From Cocos nucifera (lineage: Eukaryota; Streptophyta; Magnoliopsida; Arecales; Arecaceae): a stretch of 64,000 nt of DNA. Both the position numbers and the translations under genes were made by a program. The notes under the pieces are model-generated. The model had not been told where the DNA came from. It saw only the letters and a program-made list of their open reading frames with translations, and ran no database searches. The stretch is from positions 682,001 to 746,000 of the forward strand of contig QRFJ01000496.1 in the NCBI GenBank assembly GCA_006176705.1, given 5' to 3'. Below, one piece after another: positions 1-11,643 of this stretch (position 1 is its first letter; each line of letters begins with the position of its first letter).

Positions 1-10
1 TCTGATACCA
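1..10 (-). promoter_or_regulatory. Primer binding site of E1, tRNA-iMet type
   Basis: On the minus strand this reads TGGTATCAGA, the start of the usual plant copia primer site (TGGTATCAGAGC, complementary to initiator tRNA-Met). It touches the LTR on its right, so the element body lies beyond the left edge and is transcribed leftward. The rest of the site is outside the window. Confidence 0.7.
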
Positions 11-2369
11 GTTGAAGGGAAATCCTGATTTTTTGGATCAGGTTCGTTCAGATTTGATTGGATCGAGAGGCATATTTCAAAAATCCTCTTCTTAGATCTA
101 GATCAGATCTGATACTTTTTAAATTTAATTTATTATCTAATAATTAAGAAAATAAAATTAAATTATTTCTGAATTAATTTTACCTTGATCCTAGGTAATT
201 TGATTACCCGTTGATGATCCTACGGAAGCTCTGAGGTTCTGGATCTAGCCATGCAAGTGCCTGGCCTCTATCGGTATCCACTTGGACTGGATCTAGAGAT
301 CTTCTCCTTCTCTTTCTTTTCTCCAAAAATCAGATTTGGATATGATTTGGACGATCTTCAAAACACCTTCTGAAGATCATCCATCGTCTCTGCAGCAGTG
401 CTGCCTTCTTCCTTTTTTGTCAGCCTTTCCTTACCTGACTCGCACTAATCTGAAGAACCCATCTTTCTTAGGTGTGGAGAGGAGAGAGAGGGCTAGATGT
501 TGGCATGGAGGGGGGAGAGGGGCAGCCTTAGGGTGTGGCTAGGAGAGAAGTCTTGTAAATTTGGGCGCAGATAGGGTCTATTTATGACTCTGCTACGCCA
601 TGTAGTGCTGCATCACCCCAACCAATCAGTTGCTTTTTTCAATCAGATCTAAATATGATTGGATGGATGAGAGACCCACAGATTCATCCTAAGGTGGTGC
701 CTAAGACTGGTCAAAGTCTATAGGTGAGGGTTACCTAGTTTGAATCCAACAAGCAACCTGGAGTCCCGTCCGTATGGGACCAGCATCGCTATCCATGGGC
801 GCACGCCATCCTAGGCATGCACCCCTTTCTTTCCAATTTCCAAAGAGGGGACAAGCTCCTATCTGCTCTCCAATAAGTGCATGACACATGGACAGATGTC
901 CAAGGATCAAAGGTCAATGTTTGACCAAGTTAGAGTACAAGAATTAGCAGGTGATGGAAAATGGCAGGTGTTGTCTCAAATTTATCTCATAAATTAAGAC
1001 AATCCTTTTCTAACTTGGACAAGCTCCAATCAGATCAGGTAAAGGCACCTAAGTGAGCACAAATTTATTTAGCTCAGTCGAGATAACTTTTATGATAGAA
1101 AAAGGAGAACGTTAGGCTCAATCGTGTGCTAGCACAATTTTCTTGAACCTAATTGAATCTTATTCAAATCAACTGAACTGGGTTAGTCCAATTGATGATA
1201 TCCAGATCTAAACCCTTGTTTGTGTGACCTAGTTAGGTTCAGTTCTATATGGTAATGGGACATGTCATGATCTTCATCATCGACATCATCGAAACTCCTT
1301 TCGATGAATCAGAACTCTTCTGATTCAGACAACTAGAATGATCGATCATCAAAATCATTCTAGTTGCTCCCAAAATCCACCAGTGACACCTAATAGTATA
1401 TGGTGGCAATTTATCAAAATTAAAAATGAACCTCTCAGTGTAGCTACTTGTATAATTAAGTTCTTCTATCTTGAGCCCTGATCAGATTAGGGTTAAGGTG
1501 AACTCATCAAACCCTAATTTCTATCATATGATTTAAGGAAGTCTACCTTCTCGTTGATGTCTGACTCGATGCTGCAGTGGTGTGTCTGGTTCTTTGACCT
1601 AAGGTGCATCGATAGTTCACCTTAAGAGTGTTATAGTTTGACTACACCATAACTCGATCTTCTAGCCATTCAGAATCCTGAGGTGTATGTTGGCTATAGC
1701 ATGTTCATTGTAGGAATTGGATTGCACTAAGATGGAATCTATCTACCTCGGTGGATGAGGAGTGGCCCTATGATAATCATAAGAATCAAGTCCCAGATTA
1801 GGGTTAAGGTGAACTCATCAAACCCTAATTTCTATCATATGATTTAATCATTCGATTCAAGTTCAATGTGAGAACCTTAATAGAAACCCTTTGAACTGCC
1901 GATGCACCTTAGATCAAAGAACCAGACACACCATTACAACATCAAGTCAGTCATCAATGAGAAGGTAGACTTCCTTATGACTACTCGAGGTGGTCACGCT
2001 CAGTGCCCTTGTTCTCTAATGAGTACCTGTACTCTCGCTCTGATGTCTCTACACCATAGACTCTAGACTCATCTACTATAAAGAAGTGATTGTACATTAA
2101 CCTTTTAGATCAATCATCATCCTCATGATGATCCTATGGTTAGGAGCATTTTATGAGTTAATAATAAAAATTCTTGTCTTAAATTTTCAACTCTTAAAAA
2201 TAAGAATTATCATTACCATTAACTCAAGGGATGTATCACAGACACTAAATACACATATATGATAGAAAATAACCCATTTTATTATTTATAGTCAAAATTA
2301 TAATTTTGCCCCTCGAAGTGTATTACAAGTGTCAGCCAATTCTGGCTTCTAGGGCACTCATATCTAACA
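11..2369 (-). mobile_element. E1: 5' LTR of a minus-strand copia element
   Basis: Read on the minus strand, the LTR begins at 2369 with TGTTAGATATGAGTGCC, a familiar plant copia LTR start, and ends beside the primer site at 1-10. At about 2.36 kb it is in the range of the other long copia LTRs here. Its 210-310 segment resembles the corresponding part of the E3 LTR at about 3560-3660. The open frame at 336-542 inside it has no recognisable protein. The outer end is set by the TG at 2369; no target duplication can be checked because the other end is outside the window. Confidence 0.7.
1484..1973. repeat. Nested direct and inverted repeats inside the E1 LTR
   Basis: A block of about 52 bp at 1484-1535 recurs in the same orientation at 1797-1848. 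A block of about 75 bp at 1537-1611 recurs inverted at 1899-1973 with few differences. In the first copy the two blocks are adjacent; in the second they are separated by about 50 bp and the second block is flipped. This looks like a local duplication and inversion of LTR sequence, able to form a long hairpin. Confidence 0.8.
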
Positions 2370-2375
2370 GCGGCA

Positions 2376-3140
2376 TGTAGCTCTCACGGACTCGAGGTTC
2401 AGGTATTGAGGATCTTGAGGGGCTTGGTTGGAGTTTCGAAAATTTGGGACACAAGGTGGAAAGAGGAATCAAAGTTGAGAGATTGAAGACTGTAGAAAAA
2501 GAGCTTTCTGCAGGTTAGCTAGCTCAGTTCAAAACTGGATCGGTTAAGTCTTAGAGTACAGGACAGATAGAAGGTTGTGTTCGGGACTGTAGACATGGCA
2601 TAAAAACTGCACTGGCTCAATCTGAAACTAAGCCAACCAAGTCTTAGGTTAGTCGGCTCAGTGCTGAGACTGAGTCGGCTTAGTTTGCGAGCATAGTTAT
2701 GTATGGGTTCTGTTTGGACTAGGATAGGGACTTATCCTAGGGGTCTTAAGGCCTGGTTCAAGAGGTCTTAAGGGGGCTAATTCATGTATAGGTTGGATTT
2801 AGATCCAAGGGATGAGAGCATGTGAGACATGGGTGTACATGAGCTCGGTGAGTGCTTTCATGTATTGAGTTAGCCTAGAGGAGTTTTTAAGCTAGGGTTT
2901 ATTAGGGTGCATATGGGAACTCTAGGGTATATAAATCAGGATATTGTAATTTTTACAATAGGGTTGGAATATAATTGAGCTTTTCTTCCTAACTCTCTTC
3001 TCTCTTCTCTCTGATTCCAATGCCAAAATCCTAGCTTCTCTCATCTTTCTTAGATCTTCTTCAGTTTGCTGGATTAACACCTAGGTTCACGCAAGAGATC
3101 AGATCTACGACTGTGGCTCAGGACAGTCATAGGAACAATA
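2376..3140 (+). mobile_element. E2: copia 5' LTR, plus strand
   Basis: The LTR ends in GGAACAATA directly before a primer site at 3143. A TATATAAA box lies at 2928-2935, followed by a CT-rich stretch. The segment 2700-2860 matches the reverse complement of 24890-25060 (E7 LTR) and also 63840-63990 (E14), so these three are one LTR family. The start at 2376 (TGTAGCTCTC) is inferred by lining up with the starts of E7 and E14 and may be off by several bases. The LTR carries several GGCTCAG/GGCTCGA-like words between 2520 and 2690. Confidence 0.65.
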
Positions 3141-3272
3141 ATTGGTATCAAAGTAAGGTGATGCCAATTGGTGGGCTTACAGGTGATAGTGGCAGCCATT
3201 AAGTAACTGCTGCCATAGGCTATGACAGTGATTTTTCAGGCTACGACACCGATTTTGAAACAGTAGAATAGA
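3141..3272 (+). mobile_element. E2 primer site and internal stub
   Basis: TGGTATCAAAGTAAGG at 3143-3158 is a slightly altered tRNA-iMet primer site. About 115 bp of leader follows before the sequence switches to the E3 LTR at 3273. The rest of the element is not found to the right, unless E14 at the far edge is its other end. Confidence 0.6.
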
Positions 3273-5539
3273 TGTTGTAGTCCTTTCCTATAGTAGTGTA
3301 ATTTTCAAAATTTTTAATGGAGTAGGCTAGATTAAATAATTTGATCTAGATTACATGCAAGAGATCAAATCTAAACGATCTTTTTCAAGATCTATAATAT
3401 GATTTAAGATGCAATAAGATCTGAAATAAAAGTCTTATATCGATCACATCGATGTCTTAGATCAAATCTAACTGTTAGAACTGATCTAACCTAATTTAAT
3501 GAGTTCAAAACTCATTATCTTTGCATAGGTCATCGAACACTGTAATTGATCATGAGAATCTAAGGCTCTTGTTGGTTGCTCACAGCCACACAGGATGTCC
3601 GGCCTCTATAGATCATCCACTTGAAGTCTTGATCTGATTCAATTTTTTGGAAGTGCTAGCTTATGCGAAAGGCTACTGGATGGCCGATATTCTTTCTTCT
3701 TCGAATCTTCTGAACAACTTTAGATTTGAAGAAGGAAGAGGAGAATCTGGTGGAAGAACTAAAGGGAGGAAAACTTACTTCTCTCTTTGATTTTTCTCAT
3801 AAGAAAACCTAAATCAAATCTAGGTTTCTCTCTCACCCAAGAGGAACTACTTTCCTCTAGAACTAATGCCAAGAGAAGAAACCCTCCAAATCTCACACCC
3901 ACCCTTGCCTCATGCCACTCTATGAGAACCCTTTCTCATGGAAAAAACTAGAAGCCAATCAGGTTTGTCGCACAAAACCCTAGGGCCTTTTAAAAGGAGC
4001 GGTTGCAAGGGATAAGGATGATGAATCATGATCAAGATAAGAGTTAGTTTGAATCAAATTCAAACTCAACCTTCTTCCAATAATTAAGACTCTTAGAGTG
4101 GGTGACAATCAGATTTGGGGCATGTGAATTCTTCATGTAAAAACACTTTTTGCGTGGACAAGAGTTGGCACACAAGAAAAGGTGGCATTAGGGTTTTGAT
4201 TCAAGTCTAATTGATTCAATTAGGTTTCAACCAAACCATATTAGGTTAGGCTTAGTTAGACCATTGTGGACCTAATCCAATGAGCCTCCAAATAACCTTA
4301 ATTAATCAAGAATTAATTGGGCCATTAGATCTGATCAAATAAAAAATCAAACACCCTAAGCGATTAGGTCATCTCATAACCTAATCAGGTCAAACCTAAT
4401 TGAATCAAATTCAATTAGATTTGATCCAAACCTTATTACTCAATCAAATTAAGTTAATCAAAAATATAATTACTAATTAATCCTCTTATAATTCACTAAT
4501 CTTTAGCGAATTAATTCATTATAACTTTTGCACAAGATTAATCATCAATCAAATTGATAATTAAACTCTTAAATGATTCTCAATCATTTATTAGCCACAT
4601 GATTAGTCAGAAACTTTTTTTGAGTGTGATCCCATAGGTGCACAAGAATAATTTTTTTCTTTTGAGTGTGATCCCATAGGTGCACAAGAATAATTTTTTG
4701 TATCAATTGAAATGACCCTCTAGTAATAGTACCCGACATCTGGATAGGCCGAATATATTTAAAGCAACATCTAAGAACCTAAAGGCATATGGTTGCTGTA
4801 TGATTCATCCCTTTAACCTAGAATACTCAGAGATGACCTAGGATTTAATTGTCAATCCTGAATGAGTCATCCATATTGTATTTTAAGTTTCAAATCCATC
4901 ACGTGGATTATCCCGGTCGAGATTTTGCTAATTTGAAATACAATGATGTACTATCTTCAATTTTACTTGGAGTGATCAATCCCATTTTAACTCATGCTCC
5001 AACTTAACAAGTATTTAACTGTACTCAAAAACTTTTCATCACTAAATTAAAAATTTAGATAGCTCGGTACTAAAGTATAGTAAGTTGCTTGCAAGCCATT
5101 ATAGTGATCTCAGATCTGAGGGACACATACCCATAGCCCTCGAAAACACCCTCAACAGTAGAGTGTTCCAAAGTGATCATGTTCAGTGCAGATGTACTCT
5201 TATATCTCACTTGTATGCTATACCAATATCTCCATACTCCTTGGTTAAGAGGACAACCAACCTATATGGCACACAACAACCTACACTCGATTTTGCTATC
5301 ATCCTAGTAATAGTATATCATTTGATCGTGAATAATTTTAAGGACTCAATTATAAATCCTTCTTTATTGACTTAAAATAGTCTTAAGGACTTCATTACAG
5401 CACAAGAGTTCATTAGAAGATGTTCACAATGTGATGAAAAAGTTAAAATAACTTTTATGCATTTATAATTCATATATATTTATAATGAGCTCAACCATCT
5501 ATAACTTGGATGATTGACTTTGGGACATAATTTCCAACA
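3273..5539 (-). mobile_element. E3: 3' LTR of a minus-strand copia
   Basis: Minus-strand start at 5539 (TGTTGGAAATTATGTCCC), directly after a purine-rich tract, and end at 3273 (plus-strand TGTTGTAGTCC). The start sequence matches the E9 and E11 LTR starts. 3773-5262 is closely related to the E13 fragment at 62094-63552. The open frame at 5085-5375 is LTR sequence without protein similarity that I recognise. The left boundary rests on the TG dinucleotide only. Confidence 0.7.
4621..4700. repeat. 42-bp tandem duplication in the E3 LTR
   Basis: TGAGTGTGATCCCATAGG and what follows at 4621-4662 is repeated from 4663. Related LTRs (E9, E13) have a single copy at this place, so the duplication is specific to this copy. 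Confidence 0.85.
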
Positions 5540-5552
5540 ACTCCTACTTGGA
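5540..5552 (-). promoter_or_regulatory. Polypurine tract of E3
   Basis: The minus strand reads CCAAGTAGGAGT immediately before the LTR start. The matching site in E9 and E11 is CCAAGTGGGAGT, so this copy has one substitution. It primes plus-strand DNA synthesis. Confidence 0.65.
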
Positions 5553-7180
5553 CGAAAGCTAATCGGTACAGTATCATATACCCATCTTCGACTTGTGCTC
5601 ATTAAACTCTTTGACTCTAAGGTCTTTAGTAAATAGGTCAGCCAGATTCTCATTTTCATCAATCTTCTGAAGCTTGACATCACCTCGATCCACGATCTCC
5701 TAGATAAGACGGTAGTGGCGTAGAATATGCTTGGTGTGGTGATGTGACTTTGATTCCTTCACTTGAGCAATGGCTCCAGAGCTATTACAATAGAGCAGAA
5801 CTGGACCATCAATAAAAGATCCCACTCTGAGCTCACCAATGAATTTTCACAACCATATAGCTTCCTTCATAGCTTCGGATGCTATGATATATTCTACCTC
5901 GTAAATTGAGTCGGCCATGATATGCTGCTTGAATTTTTTTTAGTAGATTGCTCTACCATTCAGGATAAATACATATCCTAACACACACTTGTTATCATCA
6001 TAATCAGAATAAAAACTAGAGTCTATAAATCTCATAAGTTATAAATCTGATTATCCATAAACTAACTACTTGTTCTTAGTATTTTTCAAATACTTAAGGA
6101 TTATCTTTATAACCTTCTAGTAGTTCTCTCTCAGATCAAATTGGTATCTACTTAGTATCCCTAGTGAGCATGCTACATCCGATCTCGTACATGTCATGAC
6201 GTGCATAATAGATCCCATTGTCGAAGTATTTAAAATTCTACTCATATGCTCTCTCTCTTGAGGTATTGTCGGATAATCCCTCTTTAAGAGAAAATTTTCA
6301 TGGCCTATTGGTAGATAGCCTTTCTTGAAATTTTCCATACTGAATCGCTTCAGCATAATATCAATGTACGTGTACTGGGATAACCTAAGAAACCTCTTAG
6401 ATCTATCCCTATTGATCTTCATTCCTAGGATATAGGATGCTTCACCCAAGTTTTTTATGGAGAACTATAATGATAGCCAAACCTTTATTTCCTGTAATGC
6501 TGGAACATCATTCCTGATTAAGAGAATGTCATCTACATACAAAACAAGAAATACTATCACAGAACCATTAACACACTTATATATGTATGGTTCTTCTCCA
6601 TTTTAACGAAGCTATACATTTTGATCACTTATCAAAATACATGTTCCAACTCTGAGATGCTTGTTTTAGTCCATAAATAAATTTTTGAAGATTGCACACC
6701 TTAGACTCATCTATAGATGTGAATTCTTCAAGCTGTATCATATATCTCTTCATCCAGCTCTCCATTTAAAAAAGCTGTCTTCATATCCATTTACTAGATT
6801 TTATAGTCTAGATATGATATGATTGCAAGTATGATCCAAATAGACTTGAGCATTGCTAAAGGAGAAAATGCCTCATCATAGTCTATATTATAATACTGAC
6901 AATACCGTTTGGCAACCAGATGGACTTTATAGGTCTCCACCTTTCCATCTGCACCTCCTTTTCTTTTGAAGAACCACCCATATCCTATGGATTTTATCCC
7001 TTCAAGTGGATCAATGAGTATTTATATATCATTGATTTTCATGAACTTCATTTCAGATTTCATAGCTTCTAGCCATTTCTCAGAGTCAAACCTCTACATC
7101 ACATCTATACAAGCTATGATTGGGTCTTCATTATTTTCATCAAGTTTAATAGGATCATCATCGTAGGCCCAAAAGTCATA
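5553..7180 (-). pseudogene. E3 reverse transcriptase / RNase H (copia, Tork/Retrofit type)
   Basis: This is the 3' half of pol on the minus strand, broken by stops and shifts. The longest open piece (6117-6449, 110 residues) starts MGEASYILGMKINRDRSK and continues with the YIDIMLKRFSM and TRSDVACSLG segments, which is the connection between reverse transcriptase and RNase H. Just upstream, 6528-6539 encodes YVDD, the intact catalytic motif. RNase H residues lie in the degenerate stretch 5553-6110, ending close to the polypurine tract. Of the Tork-type copies here, E3 is the only one that keeps YVDD, and it also retains two segments that E9 and E11 have lost. It is a dead relative of an autonomous element. 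Confidence 0.8.
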
Positions 7181-8290
7181 ATATCTGTCCGATTGACATG
7201 GTACTCTATCGGATCTCTTTAATGGTGGCTCTACAATGAGCTCCGAATTTGATCTAATCAAATTTAATTTTGTAGGTTCACTAGATTGTGTCAGTACTTC
7301 TACTTGTCAAACTTCCTCAAGTTTAACTTTAGAGGAATTAGCTCCATCTCCATGAAACTCCTTTTCCAAAATGACTGTCCTATTACTAATGAACAACTTT
7401 TATTCTTCAGAATGGTAGAAGTAATATCCTCTAGTTTTCTTAGGGTACCTTACAAACAAACACCTATTGGACTATGGTCTAAGCTTATCAGTCTGCAAAT
7501 GCTTGACGTAAGCCGAACAATCCCAAACCCAAAAGTAGGAGAGTGCCGTTTTCAGTCCAATCTATATCTCATATGGAGTTTTTACGACTGACTTGCTCAA
7601 AATATTATTTAGAATTAAATAAGTGTCTTAAGAGCATGACCCCAAAAAGAAATAAGTAGAGACGCAAATCTCATCATGGACCGAACCATGTCTAACAAAG
7701 TTTGATTCATTCTTTTTGATATCCCATTATATTTTGGTGTTCCAAGAGGGATCTATTATGAGAGAATCCCATTCACTCTTAGATATGTCAAAAACTCACT
7801 GGAGAGGTATTCACTTCCTCGATTAAATCAAAAAATTTTAATACTCTTCCTAGTTTATTTTTCTATCTCATTACGGAATCGTTTAAATATTTCAAATGAT
7901 TCGGACATATGTTTCATAAGATAGACATATCCATACCTCGAAAGGTCATTTGTGAATGTAATAAAGTAGTAATACCTTCTTTGGCACTTGTGTTCATAGG
8001 TCCACATATATTAGTATGTACTAGACTCAGAATATCAGTAGCTCGCTTACCCTTTCCAATAAAGGATGACTTCATAAATTTTTCAAGAAGATAGAAATCA
8101 CAAGTTGGCAATAATTCACAATCATTGATATTGAAGATTCCTTCTTTGACTAATCTATTTATCCTATTCTTGTTTATATGACCGAGCTTACAATGCTAAA
8201 GATAGGCATCAGAGACATAATCTAGTTTGGGGTGCTTATTCAAAGTGTACATTACACTTACAGGCTGTGATAAAATGTATATGCTATTAC
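7181..8290 (-). pseudogene. E3 integrase region
   Basis: Reading leftward, 7914-8111 encodes the pre-integrase/integrase start, with FIGKGKRATDILSLVHTNICGPM, matching the copia pattern of a G-K-G-E-R-A-x-D-x-L stretch and HTDVCGPM. Further on (about 7615-7725) is KRMNQTLLDMVRSMM, corresponding to the ERMNRTLLDMVRSMM around the catalytic glutamate, with that glutamate replaced by lysine. Frames change several times. The neighbours are protease upstream and reverse transcriptase downstream, the normal copia order. Confidence 0.75.
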
Positions 8291-8294
8291 TTAA

Positions 8295-8780
8295 TTATCC
8301 ATGCATTATTGTAACATCATTCATATTGATATCACAATAATTATCCTTTATTGATAAATGATAGCCATCTTTAGTCAATAGGCCAATAGAGATTACATTC
8401 ATCATTGATAATGGAAAACAATGACAATCACTTAAAATGACAACCTTAGAATTGAAAACAAAGTCAACAACTCCTAAAGCCAAGATTAGAACATGACTTT
8501 CATCTCCAACATTCAAGAATTTCTCATCATTTTCAAATTTTCTACTAACTAGAGTCCTAGCAATGAATTGCAAATATGAATAGGACATCCGGTATCTAAT
8601 ATCTAGTTAGTAGTATCACAAATAGAAAAATTATAAGATGTTATCCTGTAATATCCTTGATGAGCAACTTCTTGCTCTTTTCTCTTGATATATCTATTTA
8701 GGTCAAGGGACTCTACCTTATAATGGTCAGCTTTGGACTTTCTAGTTTGATTGGGCTTAGACACCCAAGCACGAAACACT
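8295..8780 (-). pseudogene. E3 protease / end of gag
   Basis: The open piece 8295-8588 (97 residues) contains KFLNVGDESHVLILALGVV and the LSIKDNYCDINMNDV segment, typical of the protease-to-pre-integrase region of Tork/Retrofit copia elements. The piece at 8603-8785 continues toward gag. The frame is cut exactly by the insertion of E4 at 8786 and resumes at 16449. No intact catalytic Asp-Ser-Gly was identified. Confidence 0.65.
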
Positions 8781-8785
8781 TGCAC
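8781..8785. repeat. Target-site duplication of E4, left copy (TGCAC)
   Basis: TGCAC here equals TGCAC at 16444-16448 on the other side of E4. A 5-bp duplication is what LTR retrotransposon integrase makes, so the E4 boundaries are secure. Confidence 0.92.
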
Positions 8786-10363
8786 TGATAAGTATCATAA
8801 ATTTATTAATAAAAATATTAATTTATTAATTAATTTATATTAATTTTTAAAAATTAAAGATCAATTTATATATATTTTTGAGAAATTAATATTTTTATTA
8901 ATTTAAAAATTAATTAAAAAATAATAAAAATTAAAAAATAAAATTTTATTATCAATGAAAAGAGCTTACTTTTTTAATCATAATAAAATAAGTTTCGAAT
9001 AAAACGAAGCTAAAACAAAGAAGATATAAATTTCTAAAGAAATAAAATAAATAAAAAATTAAATAAAAAAAGAAAAATGGTTTAGCCGGCTCCTCAAGCT
9101 AAGTCATCAAAGTCGACTCAGCCGCAGAAGTTGCCAGCCAATCCATAATTTAGACATAGACCACCAGCTCACCGGATATCGGTGAATCACGAAGCGACAT
9201 GTGGTGGACCTAGACCCTTAAAAGGTTCACAGAAAATCCATCACGATCTATAGGGTAAAAAGGTAATTTCGCATCAAAGCAGCGAGCGTTGATTAGTTGT
9301 GGTGTATGGTGCAGTCGGTCCATGCGGTCCATGGCAACAATAAAGGTGCGATCAGATGGCTCTGGTAGCTTGCGGTCAAGATCGAACGGTGGAGGAAGTT
9401 TTTCTATATCAGACTTCACACGGATTGCCATCGAATGATAGCACTCGATCTAGGGGATGATCCGACAGTCTAGAATGCTCCCGACGATGATCAAGACTCC
9501 CGACGCATGATCAGCAGCCAAATTTTCTCCATCAATGCATGATCGGATGGCCAAAATTTAATCCGACCTGATCTGGACTGATACACATCTAATTTTGATG
9601 ATTTTTGATTAGCTAGATTCCTATAAATGGCCAAATTTCATCCAGAGCAATAGAATTCATCTAGGACTCTTTTTAATCCAATTTTTACTCAGATTTCCCA
9701 TATTTTGATGATCAAAGGGCTCCTTAGTCCCACATTATCCAGAAGAAAACTCTCCAGCCCTCCTAGCTCTATAGAAAGGACCCCAGGCCTCTAGAAATCG
9801 ACATCTTCGATCAAGGTGAAACTTTGGTATAGGATAAAGCCAGGCTCTGTGTTAATGGCTGCTTCGAGGCAATTGGTGCCGAGAGGAAAAGCTGGGCTTC
9901 TACACCATCTTTCCACCCATGCTGATTCAAGATCAGAGATCAGACAATTTTATTTTATTTTTTTCCTTTTAAATTTTATGTATTTAAATTCTAAAATTTT
10001 AATTAATATAATATTTATTTTTATGCTCTTTAAATTCATGCTCTTTATTTTTTTTATAATTTAATTTCTATATTTTAATTATTACTTTTTATTTTATTGC
10101 AAGTAGATGCTAAGATATAACTAGTAGATTTTAGTACCAAGTTTAAATTTCTGCATCCTTTAATTTTTGCTTTCTGACCTCACTTTTAATTTCAAAATTC
10201 TTTTCTTTTTTTTTAAAAAAAATTAAAAATTTTAAATCTAAAAATACTACCTTTTCTATGGATTCGATCCAACTCACTGCTATCTACGTATTTTTAATTA
10301 TTTTAAGAAGTTAGATTAAACTGATAAACACGGTGTCTTAACGACAACATCGCATTCCTATCA
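8786..10363 (+). repeat. E4 5' LTR
   Basis: Starts TGATAAGTATCATAAA and ends CATTCCTATCA. The first 270 bp are extremely AT-rich, the middle (9080-9560) is GC-richer. The TATA position at 9770-9777 reads TATAGAAA, a mutated form of the TATATAAA present in the 3' LTR. The open frames at 9210-9431 (minus) and 9816-10064 are not recognised proteins. Confidence 0.9.
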
Positions 10364-10369
10364 AATTTT

Positions 10370-10387
10370 TTGCATCATTGCTGGGGA
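10370..10387 (+). promoter_or_regulatory. E4 primer binding site, tRNA-Asp type, decayed
   Basis: TTGCATCATTGCTGGGGA lines up with TGGCGCCGTTGCCGGGGA, the complement of the 3' end of tRNA-Asp used by Athila elements. The differences are mainly C-to-T or G-to-A, as expected from deamination of methylated cytosine. Confidence 0.75.
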
Positions 10388-11643
10388 AAGAATAGATGCT
10401 ATTTTTTCTTTGATTTCTTTAATTTTTTTGTAAATTAATTGTTAATATTTTTTTAAATATTGCTTACTAACTTTTTATTTATTTATTTTATAGGAAAAAA
10501 AGAAAGGAAAAAGGAAGAAAGCATCTAATCTTGGTGAGATCAATCCTAACTCTACTCCTCTTTTCTTTTTATTTATTTATTTATTTACTTTATTTTCAGA
10601 TTAATTTAAAAAATATCTATTTAAACCTAACTAAAAGTCTCATGATAGGATTAAAAACCCTAACTATTTAGAGCTTGCATCATATTAGTTTCATTTTTTT
10701 TGGTGATTGCTGGAGGCAAGGTAAGTCTTTCAGAATTTAATTAGTTGCATACATCTAGTTTAAATTACATACAATCCTTTGATTGAAATTTTTTTTGCAT
10801 ATCATATTAAATCAAATTAAGGGCAACATCCAATTAAATAAGATAAGGTGAAGATTTGATCACCCTTCCTTGGCTTACAAACAACCAACCAGCATTCTAC
10901 ATTGACCTAAGTCTTAATTTTAAAAATCAATTAGACATCAGTTCTAAGAATTCGAGCTCAATAGGATAAGGAACCCTAAGAGTTGAACCAGATTAGGATT
11001 AGTCAATTTGACTGGTGTCTAGGAAAGTGGTTCAGGGACAACTGGGCTTGAAGGAAGGTGGTTTCTAATTGGTTCTGTTAGCTTACCTAGCCAAGCATAA
11101 TTGGTGTTTAAGGTAAGCAATGGAAGGACTCCCACCGATCTTACACTTATCTGGCTAGTTGATTAGCTGATCCTACACTTAAAGGGCTTGAAGGTGACCT
11201 TGGCAGTTAGAAGCTATCTAGATCTAGGATAACCCTTAGTCAGGATTGATTGATCAACTTGATTGCTAACCAATATCAAACCTAATTAAACCTAATTCTT
11301 CTCTCTCTTCTTAGCTCTATGACTCCTTAGGACCCTCTTCTTTAGAAATCTTCTTTCTTTCTCCTCCTTTCTCCTCTAAAAATAAAATAAAATTAAATTA
11401 AACTAACAAAAAAACATTAATAATAATAATAAATTAAACTAAATTAAAATTAATAAATAAAATAATTAAAAAAATTAATTTTTAATATAATAAAATAATA
11501 AAAAAATATAAAAAATATTCTAAAAATTTTTTTGAACCACACGTTAGGGTTGCACTAGTGCATGCACGGTAGAAAATCGTTTTACCTGAGTTGAATCCAA
11601 CCATAAAATTAAAAGGCTGAATTGTATTAAATCTGATAACCAA
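10388..11643 (+). other. E4 untranslated leader
   Basis: About 1.25 kb without a reading frame. It contains AT-rich low-complexity sequence at 11370-11540 and a conserved block at about 11030-11175 with CTTACCTAGCCA at 11082-11093 and CTTATCTGGCTA at 11146-11157. The same block occurs in E10 and, surprisingly, in the copia elements E9 and E11. Confidence 0.7.

Noticed and set aside
336..542. 68-codon open frame in the E1 LTR
   Set aside because: Low-complexity end, no recognisable domain, lies wholly within an LTR.
4621..4700. CRISPR-like or satellite array
   Set aside because: Only two units without spacers; a simple tandem duplication.
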